Shown: piece after piece, positions 1-8,729 of the stretch
Layout: every line of letters starts with the position of its first letter
How positions within the stretch are numbered: position 1 is the first letter of the stretch
Source: Levilactobacillus zymae DSM 19395
Lineage (GTDB): Bacteria; Bacillota; Bacilli; Lactobacillales; Lactobacillaceae
Assembly: GCF_001434115.1 (NCBI RefSeq)
Contig: NZ_AZDW01000002.1
Coordinates: 1 to 56,312 of the forward strand
DNA length: 56,312 nucleotides
Direction of reading: 5' to 3'
The notes under the pieces: model-generated
Seen by the model: only the letters and a program-made list of their open reading frames with translations
The model's database searches: none
What the model was told of the DNA's origin: nothing
Program-made: the position numbers and the translations under genes

Positions 1-1001
1 TTTTGAAAAACATGAAAACTGACGACTTTTTTGGAAGGTATGAATAATTCAGGCTTTAAATCATTAACTAAAGCCGATTCCATATTAAAAATATTCAAAT
101 CCGTTTGTTGCAAGTATGACTGCAGTTTTTCAAATGTATAGTTATATCCTTGCGTAGCCAGGGGATCCCACCGATTTCTTTTCTGCCGGCGCGCCGTGTA
201 AAATTCTCCCGGGTAAACATCCCCGATGATTGCGATGGTTGGTTCCTTAGCCCTCACCGCAAGTTGGGGTGTTGCATAGTCCGAGTCGCCATTTTGTAAA
301 ACCGTGGTCTTTTGATGCACCAGCTGCGACAAGACGACCTCCCGATCATAACTACTCGTCGCTCCCAAAACCACATACAGATAACGCCGATCAAACGCAA
401 TCGCGGAGTCACCATTTTGGCCCCAAAAATAGCCTCCCAGTAATTGTCCCTTTTTTACTAACATCGTTGAGGCATAGAAATATTTTTCATGCTGGACAAC
501 GTCCGTCTGATGTAGCAAATCCAAATCCTCTGACGGTAAGTTACTCAACAAAATTCCTAGGGTGATTAAGTCTTGCCCACTGTAAGTTTGTTTAACCGTT
601 TGGCGAACCCGTCCCGTTTGGTTGGCGAGGGCTCCCTTTAAGCTTTCGTAGCCAGGTAACGAGCGGTACCAACTGCTCATCTTCCTAGCGGTCTGTTCTC
701 GAACCATTTGACAAATGGCTAGCGCGACGATGGGTTCCGAAGTGGCTAACATTAAATTGAGTAATTGTCGCGCATTGACCTTTTCATTAACTGAAAATAG
801 GGAAGTTCGCTTGTCGTGTTTCAATAATTCATCCGTTACAATCAGCGTTGTCGTCGGTAAAATTTTTTGATCGCTCATTAGCCTCAAAAAAATTAGGAGT
901 GTGGCAACGTTGCCTAATCCAGCATCCATGACCGTCTGTTCATCACCGATACTCTGACAAATTCTATGCTGCTCTAAATCATACTTTTGCGCTAAAGACA
1001 C
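1..1001 (-). CDS. CapA-like protein with degenerate beta-lactamase-like N-terminal domain (partial, 3' end outside window)
   Basis: An unbroken minus-strand frame runs from a GTG at 1001 to the window edge, 333 codons without a stop. GTG is chosen because an AGGTGA-like ribosome site lies just upstream and an in-frame stop (TGA) lies a few codons further up. Residues about 20-230 resemble the serine beta-lactamase/PBP-like fold (GLGNVATLLIFLRL, then VNARQLLNLMLATSEP). The SxxK, SDN and KTG motifs cannot be found: the expected SxxK position reads GLGN. From about residue 265 the protein resembles the CapA/PGA_cap metallophosphatase family (PTIAIIGDVYPGEFY, later NIFNMESAL). It starts 11 bp after the WavE-like gene and is probably its operon partner. 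Composition is AT-richer than genes beyond 2.8 kb. Family assignment is from motif reading; function is unknown, and a cell-surface glycan or polymer role is inference. Confidence 0.7.
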   Translation of the reverse strand, partial: MSLAQKYDLEQHRICQSIGDEQTVMDAGLGNVATLLIFLRLMSDQKILPTTTLIVTDELLKHDKRTSLFSVNEKVNARQLLNLMLATSEPIVALAICQMVREQTARKMSSWYRSLPGYESLKGALANQTGRVRQTVKQTYSGQDLITLGILLSNLPSEDLDLLHQTDVVQHEKYFYASTMLVKKGQLLGGYFWGQNGDSAIAFDRRYLYVVLGATSSYDREVVLSQLVHQKTTVLQNGDSDYATPQLAVRAKEPTIAIIGDVYPGEFYTARRQKRNRWDPLATQGYNYTFEKLQSYLQQTDLNIFNMESALVNDLKPELFIPSKKVVSFHVFQ

Positions 1002-1012
1002 GACCGCTTCAC

Positions 1013-2800
1013 CTACTTTCCTAATAAATCATGTTGAATGGCATAATTATAGATTTTAAAATTAACCTTCTCATCTTCCCTCAATAACGGCTGTAATTGT
1101 TGCCAATATCGATTGAGTTGAGTCGTTTCTAACGCCAGTTCAATAACTCGCCGTCTTCGGACATGCCGATTTAAACTCTGCAATCGTTGAATTTCTTCAT
1201 CGAAATAATTCTCTAATAAAGTTAGCGACTTACTGCAGGTATAAAATTCTTGCTTTTTTTGTGGTAAATATCGATCCAACACTGCATCTACTTGTTGACT
1301 TAATTCACGTGATATTTGAAGGCCATTACTCTGACGATAAAAATAACGACTTAAAATGTAGCAACTAACTTTGACGTTGATTGTGTGGTGTAACCGATGC
1401 ATCTTAGCATTAAAATCATTTATCCTTTCAACTTCTAATCGCGTTGGTGTTGGCAATTTTCCCCGTCTGAGCAATCTTGTTAAAGTTAAAATGCTATATT
1501 GATTTCCCGCCTTGGCACTGCTTAATAAATAAACGGCCGTATTTTCCGGTTCTACATCAGCTTCCAACCAGAAGTCCAACAATAATTTGGAAACATTATC
1601 GGCTTGCAAACATTGAGACCATAATGCTGATTGCTTGTCTTTAGAGATTCCCGGAAATACAGGCTGCATGGACTTTTGTTGCTTCTGTTCAGCAGAAATT
1701 ATCACAGCTTGGTGTGATCGTAACCACTTATTTTTTGAGAAATCAGGATTATGACTATAGCGAACCAGCTCTTCGATTTCTGTGCTATTCGCCCGTTCAA
1801 GACTTGCGAACATAAACGGCTGTAAGAACTGTCTCACGTGCTGGCTAACTAAATCTAATCGACTAACTGGCTGGCGTAAGAAATATTCAATAACCGCACT
1901 AGACTCAATAACGACCCCCAATGCATCATGCTTTAATCTTCCGTCATGACTACTATGAAAAAAGTCACTAAATTCAATCTGATCATTAAATTGTTCACTT
2001 CGTTCATTCATTCCAACAATTTGGAAATGCGTTGCCAAAATGGCGAAATATACGGCGTATACGCGCTGGAAAAATACCGGAAAGTCTTTACCACCAGATA
2101 TGGTGTACTGTTTTAGATCCTCTAATAACGGTCGAAAATTAATTAGTTGAAAGTAGTCTTTAATTATCGGGTAATCCCGTAAAAACGGATAAATAAAGAA
2201 TTGTGTATTGGCCACTAAATCTCGGGTAAGGTACAGCTCAGAAACATCGAAATTGATCAGTTTACGAATATCTGCGTGTTCACCTAAAAATGCATAATCC
2301 GTAAATTGCATAATTCTACCGGTTCGACCCTTTAAGACTATTATCTGGCGCTTAAATTCTACTGGTAGGTCAGTGTAGCCGTATTGTTGACAACTCTCAT
2401 GAACATCGGGAAGTGAGTGATGACTCTGCCAATACTTAACCAGCTGTTTTGTACTCGGTAATGCCCGATCCGTTCGTGTTTTTAAAATGATAGCATCTGT
2501 AGGCGTTACATTTAATGCTGCTTGTAATTGAGTTGCCTGTCGCCAATAATTAATTGAATTTGTCTGAACATTTTGAATCCGTTGGTCTATTGGTTGCGAA
2601 TAAACAATGGACACCTGATTTTCCCTCAGTAACTCTTCTAGAGCTTTAAATGGCTTTAATTCATCCGTCCACGTAGACAAGACAATACCTTGAACAATCT
2701 GATTATCCCGCCATTGTAACAACTGATCCATCATTAATCTAAATTCAATTTCATCTCGAATAGTGCCACAAACAATGGCCCATACCTCTTTTCCCACCAT
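1013..2800 (-). CDS. WavE-like glycosyltransferase (predicted)
   Basis: A 595-aa protein. The N-terminal third resembles WavE-type polysaccharide glycosyltransferases: a Rossmann-like start (VWAIVCGTIRDEIEF), an acidic motif ILKTRTDR near residue 115 that would bind the nucleotide sugar and metal, and a TDYAFLG segment near residue 180. The remaining 400 residues are helical, charged and not recognised. The start is set at ATG 2800 because AAGGAG lies 7 bases upstream; a longer frame begins at 2842 inside the preceding gene but has no matching ribosome site. It follows the nucleotidyltransferase gene by 22 bp and precedes the CapA-like gene by 11 bp. Codon use is AT-rich compared with genes 3-10 kb. 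It probably transfers the group activated by the nucleotidyltransferases upstream. The substrate is unknown. Confidence 0.6.
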   Translation of the reverse strand: MVGKEVWAIVCGTIRDEIEFRLMMDQLLQWRDNQIVQGIVLSTWTDELKPFKALEELLRENQVSIVYSQPIDQRIQNVQTNSINYWRQATQLQAALNVTPTDAIILKTRTDRALPSTKQLVKYWQSHHSLPDVHESCQQYGYTDLPVEFKRQIIVLKGRTGRIMQFTDYAFLGEHADIRKLINFDVSELYLTRDLVANTQFFIYPFLRDYPIIKDYFQLINFRPLLEDLKQYTISGGKDFPVFFQRVYAVYFAILATHFQIVGMNERSEQFNDQIEFSDFFHSSHDGRLKHDALGVVIESSAVIEYFLRQPVSRLDLVSQHVRQFLQPFMFASLERANSTEIEELVRYSHNPDFSKNKWLRSHQAVIISAEQKQQKSMQPVFPGISKDKQSALWSQCLQADNVSKLLLDFWLEADVEPENTAVYLLSSAKAGNQYSILTLTRLLRRGKLPTPTRLEVERINDFNAKMHRLHHTINVKVSCYILSRYFYRQSNGLQISRELSQQVDAVLDRYLPQKKQEFYTCSKSLTLLENYFDEEIQRLQSLNRHVRRRRVIELALETTQLNRYWQQLQPLLREDEKVNFKIYNYAIQHDLLGK

Positions 2801-2822
2801 CAACATGCTCCTTAGTTTTGAC

Positions 2823-3548
2823 CTATTCCTCAGGAACCTCATCTCGAAAGACCGCCAACTCCTCGGGCGTTCCTAAGACGTGCACGGCGTCGGTCGGAAT
2901 CGTCTTGACCGTGATGGTCCCACGATGTTCTTGAATGAAGTAACGGTAAAACGGGGCCACGTAGGTCTCCCCGTAATCCCGGCGGACGTCCGCGGCGTGG
3001 TGGTGATACACCCCCGCAAAATCCACGAACCGGTCGAAATAGTAAAACCCGACCGACGCCAAATCCGAGATTCGTTGTTTCTCAACCACGTCGACCACGT
3101 GGTCCTGGTCATCGAGTTTAACGAACGACCAATGCTCGCCGGGCGCCTTGAACGTGGTCAAATGACCGTCACATGCTGCCAAATCCGCGCGTAAGATGTG
3201 GCCCGGTTCCACGTAGGTGTCGATGTTATAGATGGCCACCCCTTCGTGGGGATTTAAGACCGGCATGGCCGCCATCACGGTAGCCGCCTGTCCCGACGTC
3301 ACGGCATCGATTGGGACGATTTCGTAGTTCTCAATTTCTGCCGCGGCAATCAACCGTTTCAATTGATCGCGGTCGTAGGCGCCTTGCCGGACCACGAACA
3401 CAAACTTTTCATTTTTAAAATCGCGTAACGAGTTCATGGCCCACTCAAAGAGCGTGCGTCCCCGCACCACGATCTCGTGCTTGGGTTGGGTGTAGCCCAC
3501 CTGCCGAAACCGCGACCCGCGGCCCGCCATTGTAATCACAACTTGCAT
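2823..3548 (-). CDS. NTP-transferase-family sugar (or alcohol) phosphate nucleotidyltransferase
   Basis: A 241-aa protein opening with MAGRGSRFRQVGYTQPKHE, a variant of the GxGxR...PK nucleotide-binding signature of nucleotidyltransferases (LicC, RmlA and GlmU relatives). Acidic residues that would hold metal appear in YNIDTYVEP near residue 110. Length fits a single catalytic domain without a hexapeptide tail. The product is expected to be an NDP- or CDP-activated phosphate ester; the substrate cannot be told from sequence. The start ATG at 3548 has GGAGGG upstream, overlapping the end of the preceding gene, so translation is probably coupled. Together with the upstream kinase/nucleotidyltransferase fusion and the HAD protein it looks like an activation pathway for a surface-glycan substituent. 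Confidence 0.75.
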   Translation of the reverse strand: MQVVITMAGRGSRFRQVGYTQPKHEIVVRGRTLFEWAMNSLRDFKNEKFVFVVRQGAYDRDQLKRLIAAAEIENYEIVPIDAVTSGQAATVMAAMPVLNPHEGVAIYNIDTYVEPGHILRADLAACDGHLTTFKAPGEHWSFVKLDDQDHVVDVVEKQRISDLASVGFYYFDRFVDFAGVYHHHAADVRRDYGETYVAPFYRYFIQEHRGTITVKTIPTDAVHVLGTPEELAVFRDEVPEE

Positions 3549-3550
3549 GG

Positions 3551-5197
3551 TTATCCCTCCGTTATCTTCGCCATAAACGGCGCAAACTTGGTGACACCGA
3601 CCGCCAACATGGCCTTTTGCCGTTGTGGCTTATCCTGATGCAACGGAATCATACTCAAGAAAAGCAGTGATTCGATCAATTGCACCTGACGGTAGGTCGC
3701 CGCGTCGCCTAAGTGCTCGCGTAACCGCTGCTCGAACAACTCGCCGACCTGCCGTTCATTTCCCGTCACGTCGAGTTCGTAATCGATATGCCCCGCCGTA
3801 TCCGCACTGACCTTGAACATGTCGGAAATGATGCAATCGTACTTCCCCGAGAAACTGTGCATCATCTTGGCGTAATCGTACTTGGCGTCCCCGTAAATGT
3901 CGAAGCGCCCGAATTTCCCTCGGGGATCGATCAGCCGCATCACGTGTTGGGCGTTGTCGTACAACACGTTACTCATGCAAAAGTCCCCGTGGATCACGCT
4001 AAAGTGGTCGCCCGTCAGGACCCCGGATTGAGCCAACACGGCTGGTAGCGCTGTCAAAATTTCCGTGATGCTGGGGTAAATTTGCCCGTTGATCACTAGG
4101 GGCTGCTCGGCGATTTGGGCAAAGAATTCTTGTTCGTTGACTAGCCGGTTCAAACGATCGACCGTTTTATTCAGGTACATTTCCGCGACGGTCTCCTGAT
4201 ATTCGTCCGGGGCCACTTGTACCTGGTACTGTCCCATTTCGGACCGCAAGAAGAACAATTCATCGACGATTTCGCGCCAGAATCCCAGTTCCAGGTTCCC
4301 GTAGAGAAACAAATTATGCAGACTTTCATAGGAGAAATATTCCATCTCCACGAACGGTGCGTTGTAGTTTAGCGAATAATCAAAGATTCGGGGCGCTAAG
4401 TACGCCAAATTTTTGGGTAACTTCAGGTACCACTGGATCTCTCCCAAGAACTTATCAACGTCGGTACTTTCTTTCCGTAAGATTCCCCGTTGCGAGTCGA
4501 TGGTGGTGTGGTTAAAGAAACGCGCTTCCACGGCTTGTTTGGCTTCCACGTACTTATCACTATGCCCGAAGTCTAACCAGTGCTGCGCGGTCAGGGGCGT
4601 TAGCGGATAGACCTGGTTATACCGACACAGGTTGGTGTAAAAGTCCTGGTCGGCTTGCCAATGAGCGCTTAACCAGTCCCCCGCTTGGAGGGTGAAAACA
4701 CCGACCGCGGCCTGCAAATCAGAGGTGGGTTGGGTCGGCACCACCTTATCGTTAAAAGTCAGTTGTTGCTGGTCATCGACCGCCACGGTGGTCCACCGGC
4801 CAGCATCTCCCACGGGATGGGTCCAAATCACGTCGGGCTGGGTAATATCGTCGACGGTGACCACGGTGTCCCCAAAGACCAGCGTTATCGTTCCCAGGGG
4901 TCCCTGATCCTGCAGCTGCGTCAAGACTTGGGCTACCGATTCGCTCAACGTCAACCCGTCGGCGACCACTAAGGGCTGAATCGCCAGTTCCCGGTATTGC
5001 ACGTAGTCGGTAATCGTGGTATCGGTCGCGTTGACCGCGATGAACAGCCGGTCGTAGGCGTCGAGGTATTGGGCCACGGTACGATCGAGGATGCGTTCCC
5101 CGTCGGTCACAGGAATCATCGCCGGGTAGATGGCCCCGAAGTTTTGCTGCATGTCTTCGGCAACTTTGGCGGCCGAGAGCATTACTAAGGTTTTCAA
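3551..5197 (-). CDS. Bifunctional protein: N-terminal nucleotidyltransferase-like domain and C-terminal APH/choline-kinase-like phosphotransferase
   Basis: A 548-aa fusion. Residues 1-230 look like an NTP-transferase domain (TLVMLSAAKVAEDM, then TITLVFGDTVVTVDDI), but the glycine-rich GxGxR loop is not obvious, so this half may be altered. Residues 240-540 look like an aminoglycoside/choline-kinase-like fold with catalytic loop VIHGDFCMSNVLYD near residue 405 and metal-binding LIDPRGKFG near 425. The start is TTG at 5197, overlapping the HAD stop (TTGA), with AAGGAG 11 bases upstream. An in-frame ATG 15 bases later is an alternative. The combination recalls LicA/LicC-type choline activation but fused in one chain. 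I infer phosphorylation and nucleotide activation of a small hydroxyl compound or sugar. No substrate can be assigned. Confidence 0.65.
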   Translation of the reverse strand: MKTLVMLSAAKVAEDMQQNFGAIYPAMIPVTDGERILDRTVAQYLDAYDRLFIAVNATDTTITDYVQYRELAIQPLVVADGLTLSESVAQVLTQLQDQGPLGTITLVFGDTVVTVDDITQPDVIWTHPVGDAGRWTTVAVDDQQQLTFNDKVVPTQPTSDLQAAVGVFTLQAGDWLSAHWQADQDFYTNLCRYNQVYPLTPLTAQHWLDFGHSDKYVEAKQAVEARFFNHTTIDSQRGILRKESTDVDKFLGEIQWYLKLPKNLAYLAPRIFDYSLNYNAPFVEMEYFSYESLHNLFLYGNLELGFWREIVDELFFLRSEMGQYQVQVAPDEYQETVAEMYLNKTVDRLNRLVNEQEFFAQIAEQPLVINGQIYPSITEILTALPAVLAQSGVLTGDHFSVIHGDFCMSNVLYDNAQHVMRLIDPRGKFGRFDIYGDAKYDYAKMMHSFSGKYDCIISDMFKVSADTAGHIDYELDVTGNERQVGELFEQRLREHLGDAATYRQVQLIESLLFLSMIPLHQDKPQRQKAMLAVGVTKFAPFMAKITEG

Positions 5198-5589
5198 TGC
5201 ACGTCACGCTCCTTATCTACCAGGGCTTCGAGTTCTGCCGGGGTGTGGTTGAGAAATTCACTGGGGCGAAACGCCCGGTCATCGATGTAGTAGCCGCCCC
5301 GGCCAGCCCAGGGCTTGCCAAACATGATTTCGTCGTACGGCACATCGTAGCGGTCCAACCATTTGGCCGTGACGGGGGCCGTGTACTTGTTGATCTGGCC
5401 CAAGTTACCGTTGTAGGTCCGCATCTGGCGCGAGGTGAATAAGACGATCCGAAACCCAGCCGTTTGGTAGGTTCGTAATTGCTCAATGACGCTGGGTTTC
5501 GGGGCCACGTCAAGGTAACTTTGTTCGGGTGTCTTGAGGTCACATAAGGTGCCGTCAATGTCGACAATTAAACTGGTCGTTTGATCCAT
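5194..5589 (-). CDS. HAD-superfamily hydrolase, capsule-biosynthesis type
   Basis: A 131-aa protein with the HAD motif I DIDGTLCDL near residue 10 (nucleophile and acid/base Asp), motif II LFTSR near residue 50, a Lys in MFGKPWAGR near residue 90 and an acidic motif YIDDRAF near residue 100. This is a compact C0-type HAD phosphatase with no large cap. Such small HAD proteins occur in capsule and surface-glycan loci beside nucleotidyltransferases, where they remove phosphate from an intermediate. The start at ATG 5589 has GGGGGA 8 bases upstream. Its stop overlaps the next gene's start by 4 bases, which argues for translational coupling. The substrate is unknown. Confidence 0.75.
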   Translation of the reverse strand: MDQTTSLIVDIDGTLCDLKTPEQSYLDVAPKPSVIEQLRTYQTAGFRIVLFTSRQMRTYNGNLGQINKYTAPVTAKWLDRYDVPYDEIMFGKPWAGRGGYYIDDRAFRPSEFLNHTPAELEALVDKERDVH

Positions 5590-5623
5590 AATGGCATTCC
5601 CCCCATTGGTCTGCGTGGCTCAC

Positions 5624-7177
5624 TTAGTCGAGTGCGGTCGCGATTGGTTGCGCCGTACGAGCCGTTTGCTGGTCGAAATAATCTAGCAGTTCCTGCCACT
5701 TCGCAAACACGGCATCTTCGGAATAGCGCTGCGCGTTGGCATAAGCGGCTTGCCGGTACTCATCAAGCTGTTTCGGGTCGGCAAGCAATTGCCGCATGGC
5801 TGTCGCCAGTTGATCGACCTGTCCGTCTTGGGTCAGTACCCCGCTGACGCCGTCTTGAATGATGTCGCTAGGCCCATATTTGACGTCGTTGGCAATCATC
5901 GGTACCCCGTGGGCCTGAGCTTCTAGTAGGGTCAAGGAGAAGCCTTCCGCCCGACTCGGCAGGACACCCAAGACGGCCCGGTTATAAACGGCATTAATGT
6001 CGTCGGTGTAGCCCTTGAACAAGACGCTGTCTTCAAGGTGTAAGTCCGCGACCTGTTGATGCAACGCCTTAGCCGCGTCCCCGTTAGCGTACCCCCACAG
6101 TTCGAGCTTCGCCGCCGGAAAATCTTGGTGGATCCGGGCAAAGGCTTCGATCGAATGGTTCTGCTGCTTTTCGGGTGCCAACCGGGCCACGTGCACGATC
6201 AGGTCCTTTTGACGTTGAGCTTCCGTGACCTGCGGCGCCGCTAACGTCTGGTCACTGACGTAGCCCACCGGAATCGTGAAGGCCGGGATGTTGGTTCCAA
6301 ACCGTGCCGCCACATCGCGTGATTGTTCCGGCGTGGCCGAGATCACCGCGTCCCATTGCCGCCAGTTATCCAACGCATTTTGGTAGTTGTTGTTCAACGG
6401 CGAGTGCAACATGTCGTTGGCGTCACTCACGTGATTGTTATGCAGGTGCAAGACCCGGTAGACCGGCGTGTGCATGTGGAACAGGCCCCAGTCACACTCC
6501 ACGGTCCGGTCACAAATCATCACGTTAGTTTCCCCGTTGGCGTTAAGCTCGTCATAGAAGAACCGCGTCAATTCGTTCATCCCCCGGAAGGTCCAACTGC
6601 CCTGCTTGTAGTTCAGGACCCGCCAGCTGATGCTTTCCTGACCGGCACGGTTCAAGAGGTGGCTCTTCTCCACGTGGACCTGCCCGTCGGGACCGAAGTA
6701 CTGTTCGAGGGCAATTTTACCGTCCCAGTCGAAGTTTTGTTCTAGGCATTTAAAGCCTCGGACGTCCCACCAGGTCATCTTTAAGGTGCGGCCGTTGACG
6801 TCGAAATATTGGATGTTACTGATTTCGTCCGACTGTGCGTCGCGTAAGTAGATGATCATCAGGAGTTTGCCTTGCACGAAGACCTGACACTGCTTATCTT
6901 TGCGCGTTTGCGTACTGTTCAGGGGCAACGCCAAGGACTGTAAGGTCACCTTGCGGGTGGGCACCTCGGCACTCCCGCAGAAGAATTCAAACAAGTTCAC
7001 GAAGTTTTGCCGGTCGATTTGGGCCTGGGCCAACACGTCGGTCAGGTTCATGGCAAACATCCGGGTGACGATTTTGGCGGGGACGCCGTGCTTTTGGAAC
7101 AACCGCAACCGCATGATTTCGGCGTGTTCGATCCCCGACTTAGAAAATTGTAGATTATCGTTTAAGAAATAGTACAT
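5624..7177 (-). CDS. Gtf1/GtfA-family glycosyltransferase (GT4), adhesin O-glycosylation type, intact EX7E motif
   Basis: A 517-aa protein. The N-terminal half (MYYFLNDNLQFSKSGIEHAE onwards) matches the extended beta-sheet domain typical of TagE/Gtf1/GtfA proteins that glycosylate serine-rich adhesins and teichoic acids. The C-terminal half is a GT-B donor domain with HVARLAPEKQ and SRAEGFSLTLLEAQAHG, which contains the EX7E catalytic motif. ATG 7177 is chosen because AAAGGAGG lies 8 bases upstream and the next gene upstream in transcription has a paralogous start (MYYF); a longer frame would run into that gene. It probably transfers the first sugar, perhaps GlcNAc, to serines of the SD-repeat adhesin in the cytoplasm. 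The paralogue at 7191-8708 is 13 bp upstream, suggesting a GtfA-GtfB-like pair. Confidence 0.85.
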   Translation of the reverse strand: MYYFLNDNLQFSKSGIEHAEIMRLRLFQKHGVPAKIVTRMFAMNLTDVLAQAQIDRQNFVNLFEFFCGSAEVPTRKVTLQSLALPLNSTQTRKDKQCQVFVQGKLLMIIYLRDAQSDEISNIQYFDVNGRTLKMTWWDVRGFKCLEQNFDWDGKIALEQYFGPDGQVHVEKSHLLNRAGQESISWRVLNYKQGSWTFRGMNELTRFFYDELNANGETNVMICDRTVECDWGLFHMHTPVYRVLHLHNNHVSDANDMLHSPLNNNYQNALDNWRQWDAVISATPEQSRDVAARFGTNIPAFTIPVGYVSDQTLAAPQVTEAQRQKDLIVHVARLAPEKQQNHSIEAFARIHQDFPAAKLELWGYANGDAAKALHQQVADLHLEDSVLFKGYTDDINAVYNRAVLGVLPSRAEGFSLTLLEAQAHGVPMIANDVKYGPSDIIQDGVSGVLTQDGQVDQLATAMRQLLADPKQLDEYRQAAYANAQRYSEDAVFAKWQELLDYFDQQTARTAQPIATALD

Positions 7178-7190
7178 CGCAGTTCCTCCT

Positions 7191-8708
7191 TTACGCCAGC
7201 ACGCGTTGCCAGCGGTTCCAAACTTTCCGGTGCGTCCAGGTCGTGTGGGCCTCTTGATAGGCGGCCACACTCAACTTCGTCAGTTTTTCCGAATCCTGGA
7301 ACAGCCCCGCAATCTTCTCGGCCATCGCTAACGGGTTACCCGGAGCAATCAGGTAACCGTTTTGATCGGAAGTCACCAGTTCCTTGACCCCGTAGTTGAA
7401 CGGATAACTGACCACCGGAATCCCGTGAGCCAGGGCCTCCAGCATCGCCAGCGGTTCGGCGTCAGCTAGTGACATGTTGGCCATCACCTGATACTGGTCA
7501 TACTTTTGGGCGAGTTGGGGGTCGTAGTCTTTAAAGGTCACTTGGCCGGTCAATTGCAACTCGGCAACCAGGTCCGTCATCTGTTGCACGTATTCTGGCT
7601 GGCCGTACCCGTACAGGTCAAACGTGGCGTCAGGGACCCGGTCTTTAACCAACGCGAACATCCGTAACAGTTGATCGATCTGCTTGTCCGGTGCGATCCG
7701 CCCGACGTAAAGTAAGCTGTGGGGCTGCCGGAGCGGCTGGGCGACCGGTTGGGCCTCGGCCCCCGTTTTGGCCAGCGGCGTCGTGGTCACCGGTGGAATC
7801 GCCGTGACCTTGATACCCGGAAACCGCGCCGTGAGGTGTTCGGCCTGTTTGGCACTAGCCGTCACGAAGCCATCAAATTGTTGGTAGTGGTCAAAGGCGG
7901 GCTGTAAGAACCCGTCTAGTTCCGCGTGTAACGGGTCATCCGGATTGCGGACGTGGTTAATGGGTAGATAGAGAATCTTCCGCGCCGCATTGGTTAAGCC
8001 TAGCAACGGTTTGACCGCCGTCCCCGGACGATCCCCGATAAAGGTGGTCTGGCCTTGATCCTGCCGGGCTAACTCCTCCAAGAAGAAGGCAAACAAATCG
8101 TCGGCGTTCTGGAAGAACCGGTCGCCCTTGCCCTGATAGTCCTTCAAGATGATCCGTGACGTGAGCGGATTGCCTGCCGTATCGGGCACCAGGTACTCGT
8201 CCATCACGATGCGACCCTGCGGCGTGTAGTAACGTTGCATCATCAATTTTCCATTTTGGCCGAAGTACTGGGTCGCCGATTTAAAGCCCCGCCAATCCCA
8301 TAAATCCGTTTCGATAGCGTTCCCCTGGACATCGAGAAATTCCTGGTAGAAGACCCGGCCAATGGTTCCCGGAATGAATCCCACGTGACTGGTCAACACG
8401 TCGCCGTCAGTCACCTTGCTGACGTTGGCGCCCACCGTGATTTCGGATTCTACGGGCAGATGCAGGTCGGTCGTGTGAATGACCCGGGGCGTCACCGTCG
8501 TGGCTTCCTGGAAGAAGTCATACATGTTGACCACCGCCGAATCGGTCAACTCGAAATCGGTGAGCGTGCGGTGCAGGAGCCGGTCATAGATTTTGGTCAC
8601 GATTTGGGCCGGTTGGTGGTAATGATTGAAGAGTTTCACCCGGTTCATGGCCGTATGTTCCACACTCGAATTTTTTTGTAAGATGTATTCGTTAATAAAA
8701 TAGTACAC
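7191..8708 (-). CDS. Gtf1/GtfB-like paralogue of the adhesin glycosyltransferase, with altered EX7E motif
   Basis: A 505-aa paralogue of the gene at 5624-7177 with the same layout: N-terminal Gtf1-type domain (MYYFINEYILQKNSSVEHTA), C-terminal GT4 donor domain (LYVGRIAPDKQ). In the catalytic motif ADAEPLAMLEALAHG the residue eight before the final Glu is Asp, where the paralogue has Glu. The usual EX7E is therefore DX7E. In serine-rich-repeat adhesin systems GtfB is a catalytically dead partner of GtfA, so this may be the helper subunit; that is inference. GTG 8708 is chosen because GGAG lies 8 bases upstream and it aligns with the paralogue's start; an in-frame GTG at 8717 sits too close to that site. 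Confidence 0.8.
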   Translation of the reverse strand: MYYFINEYILQKNSSVEHTAMNRVKLFNHYHQPAQIVTKIYDRLLHRTLTDFELTDSAVVNMYDFFQEATTVTPRVIHTTDLHLPVESEITVGANVSKVTDGDVLTSHVGFIPGTIGRVFYQEFLDVQGNAIETDLWDWRGFKSATQYFGQNGKLMMQRYYTPQGRIVMDEYLVPDTAGNPLTSRIILKDYQGKGDRFFQNADDLFAFFLEELARQDQGQTTFIGDRPGTAVKPLLGLTNAARKILYLPINHVRNPDDPLHAELDGFLQPAFDHYQQFDGFVTASAKQAEHLTARFPGIKVTAIPPVTTTPLAKTGAEAQPVAQPLRQPHSLLYVGRIAPDKQIDQLLRMFALVKDRVPDATFDLYGYGQPEYVQQMTDLVAELQLTGQVTFKDYDPQLAQKYDQYQVMANMSLADAEPLAMLEALAHGIPVVSYPFNYGVKELVTSDQNGYLIAPGNPLAMAEKIAGLFQDSEKLTKLSVAAYQEAHTTWTHRKVWNRWQRVLA

Positions 8709-8729
8709 AGCACTCACTCCATTTCTCGT

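Noticed and set aside
269-565. 98-aa plus-strand frame
   Set aside because: It lies opposite an uninterrupted 333-codon minus-strand frame with CapA-like motifs and has no sensible ribosome site.
5624-7270. Longer start of the first Gtf1 gene giving 31 extra residues
   Set aside because: The extension runs into the upstream paralogue's coding sequence and a perfect AAAGGAGG site precedes the internal ATG at 7177.
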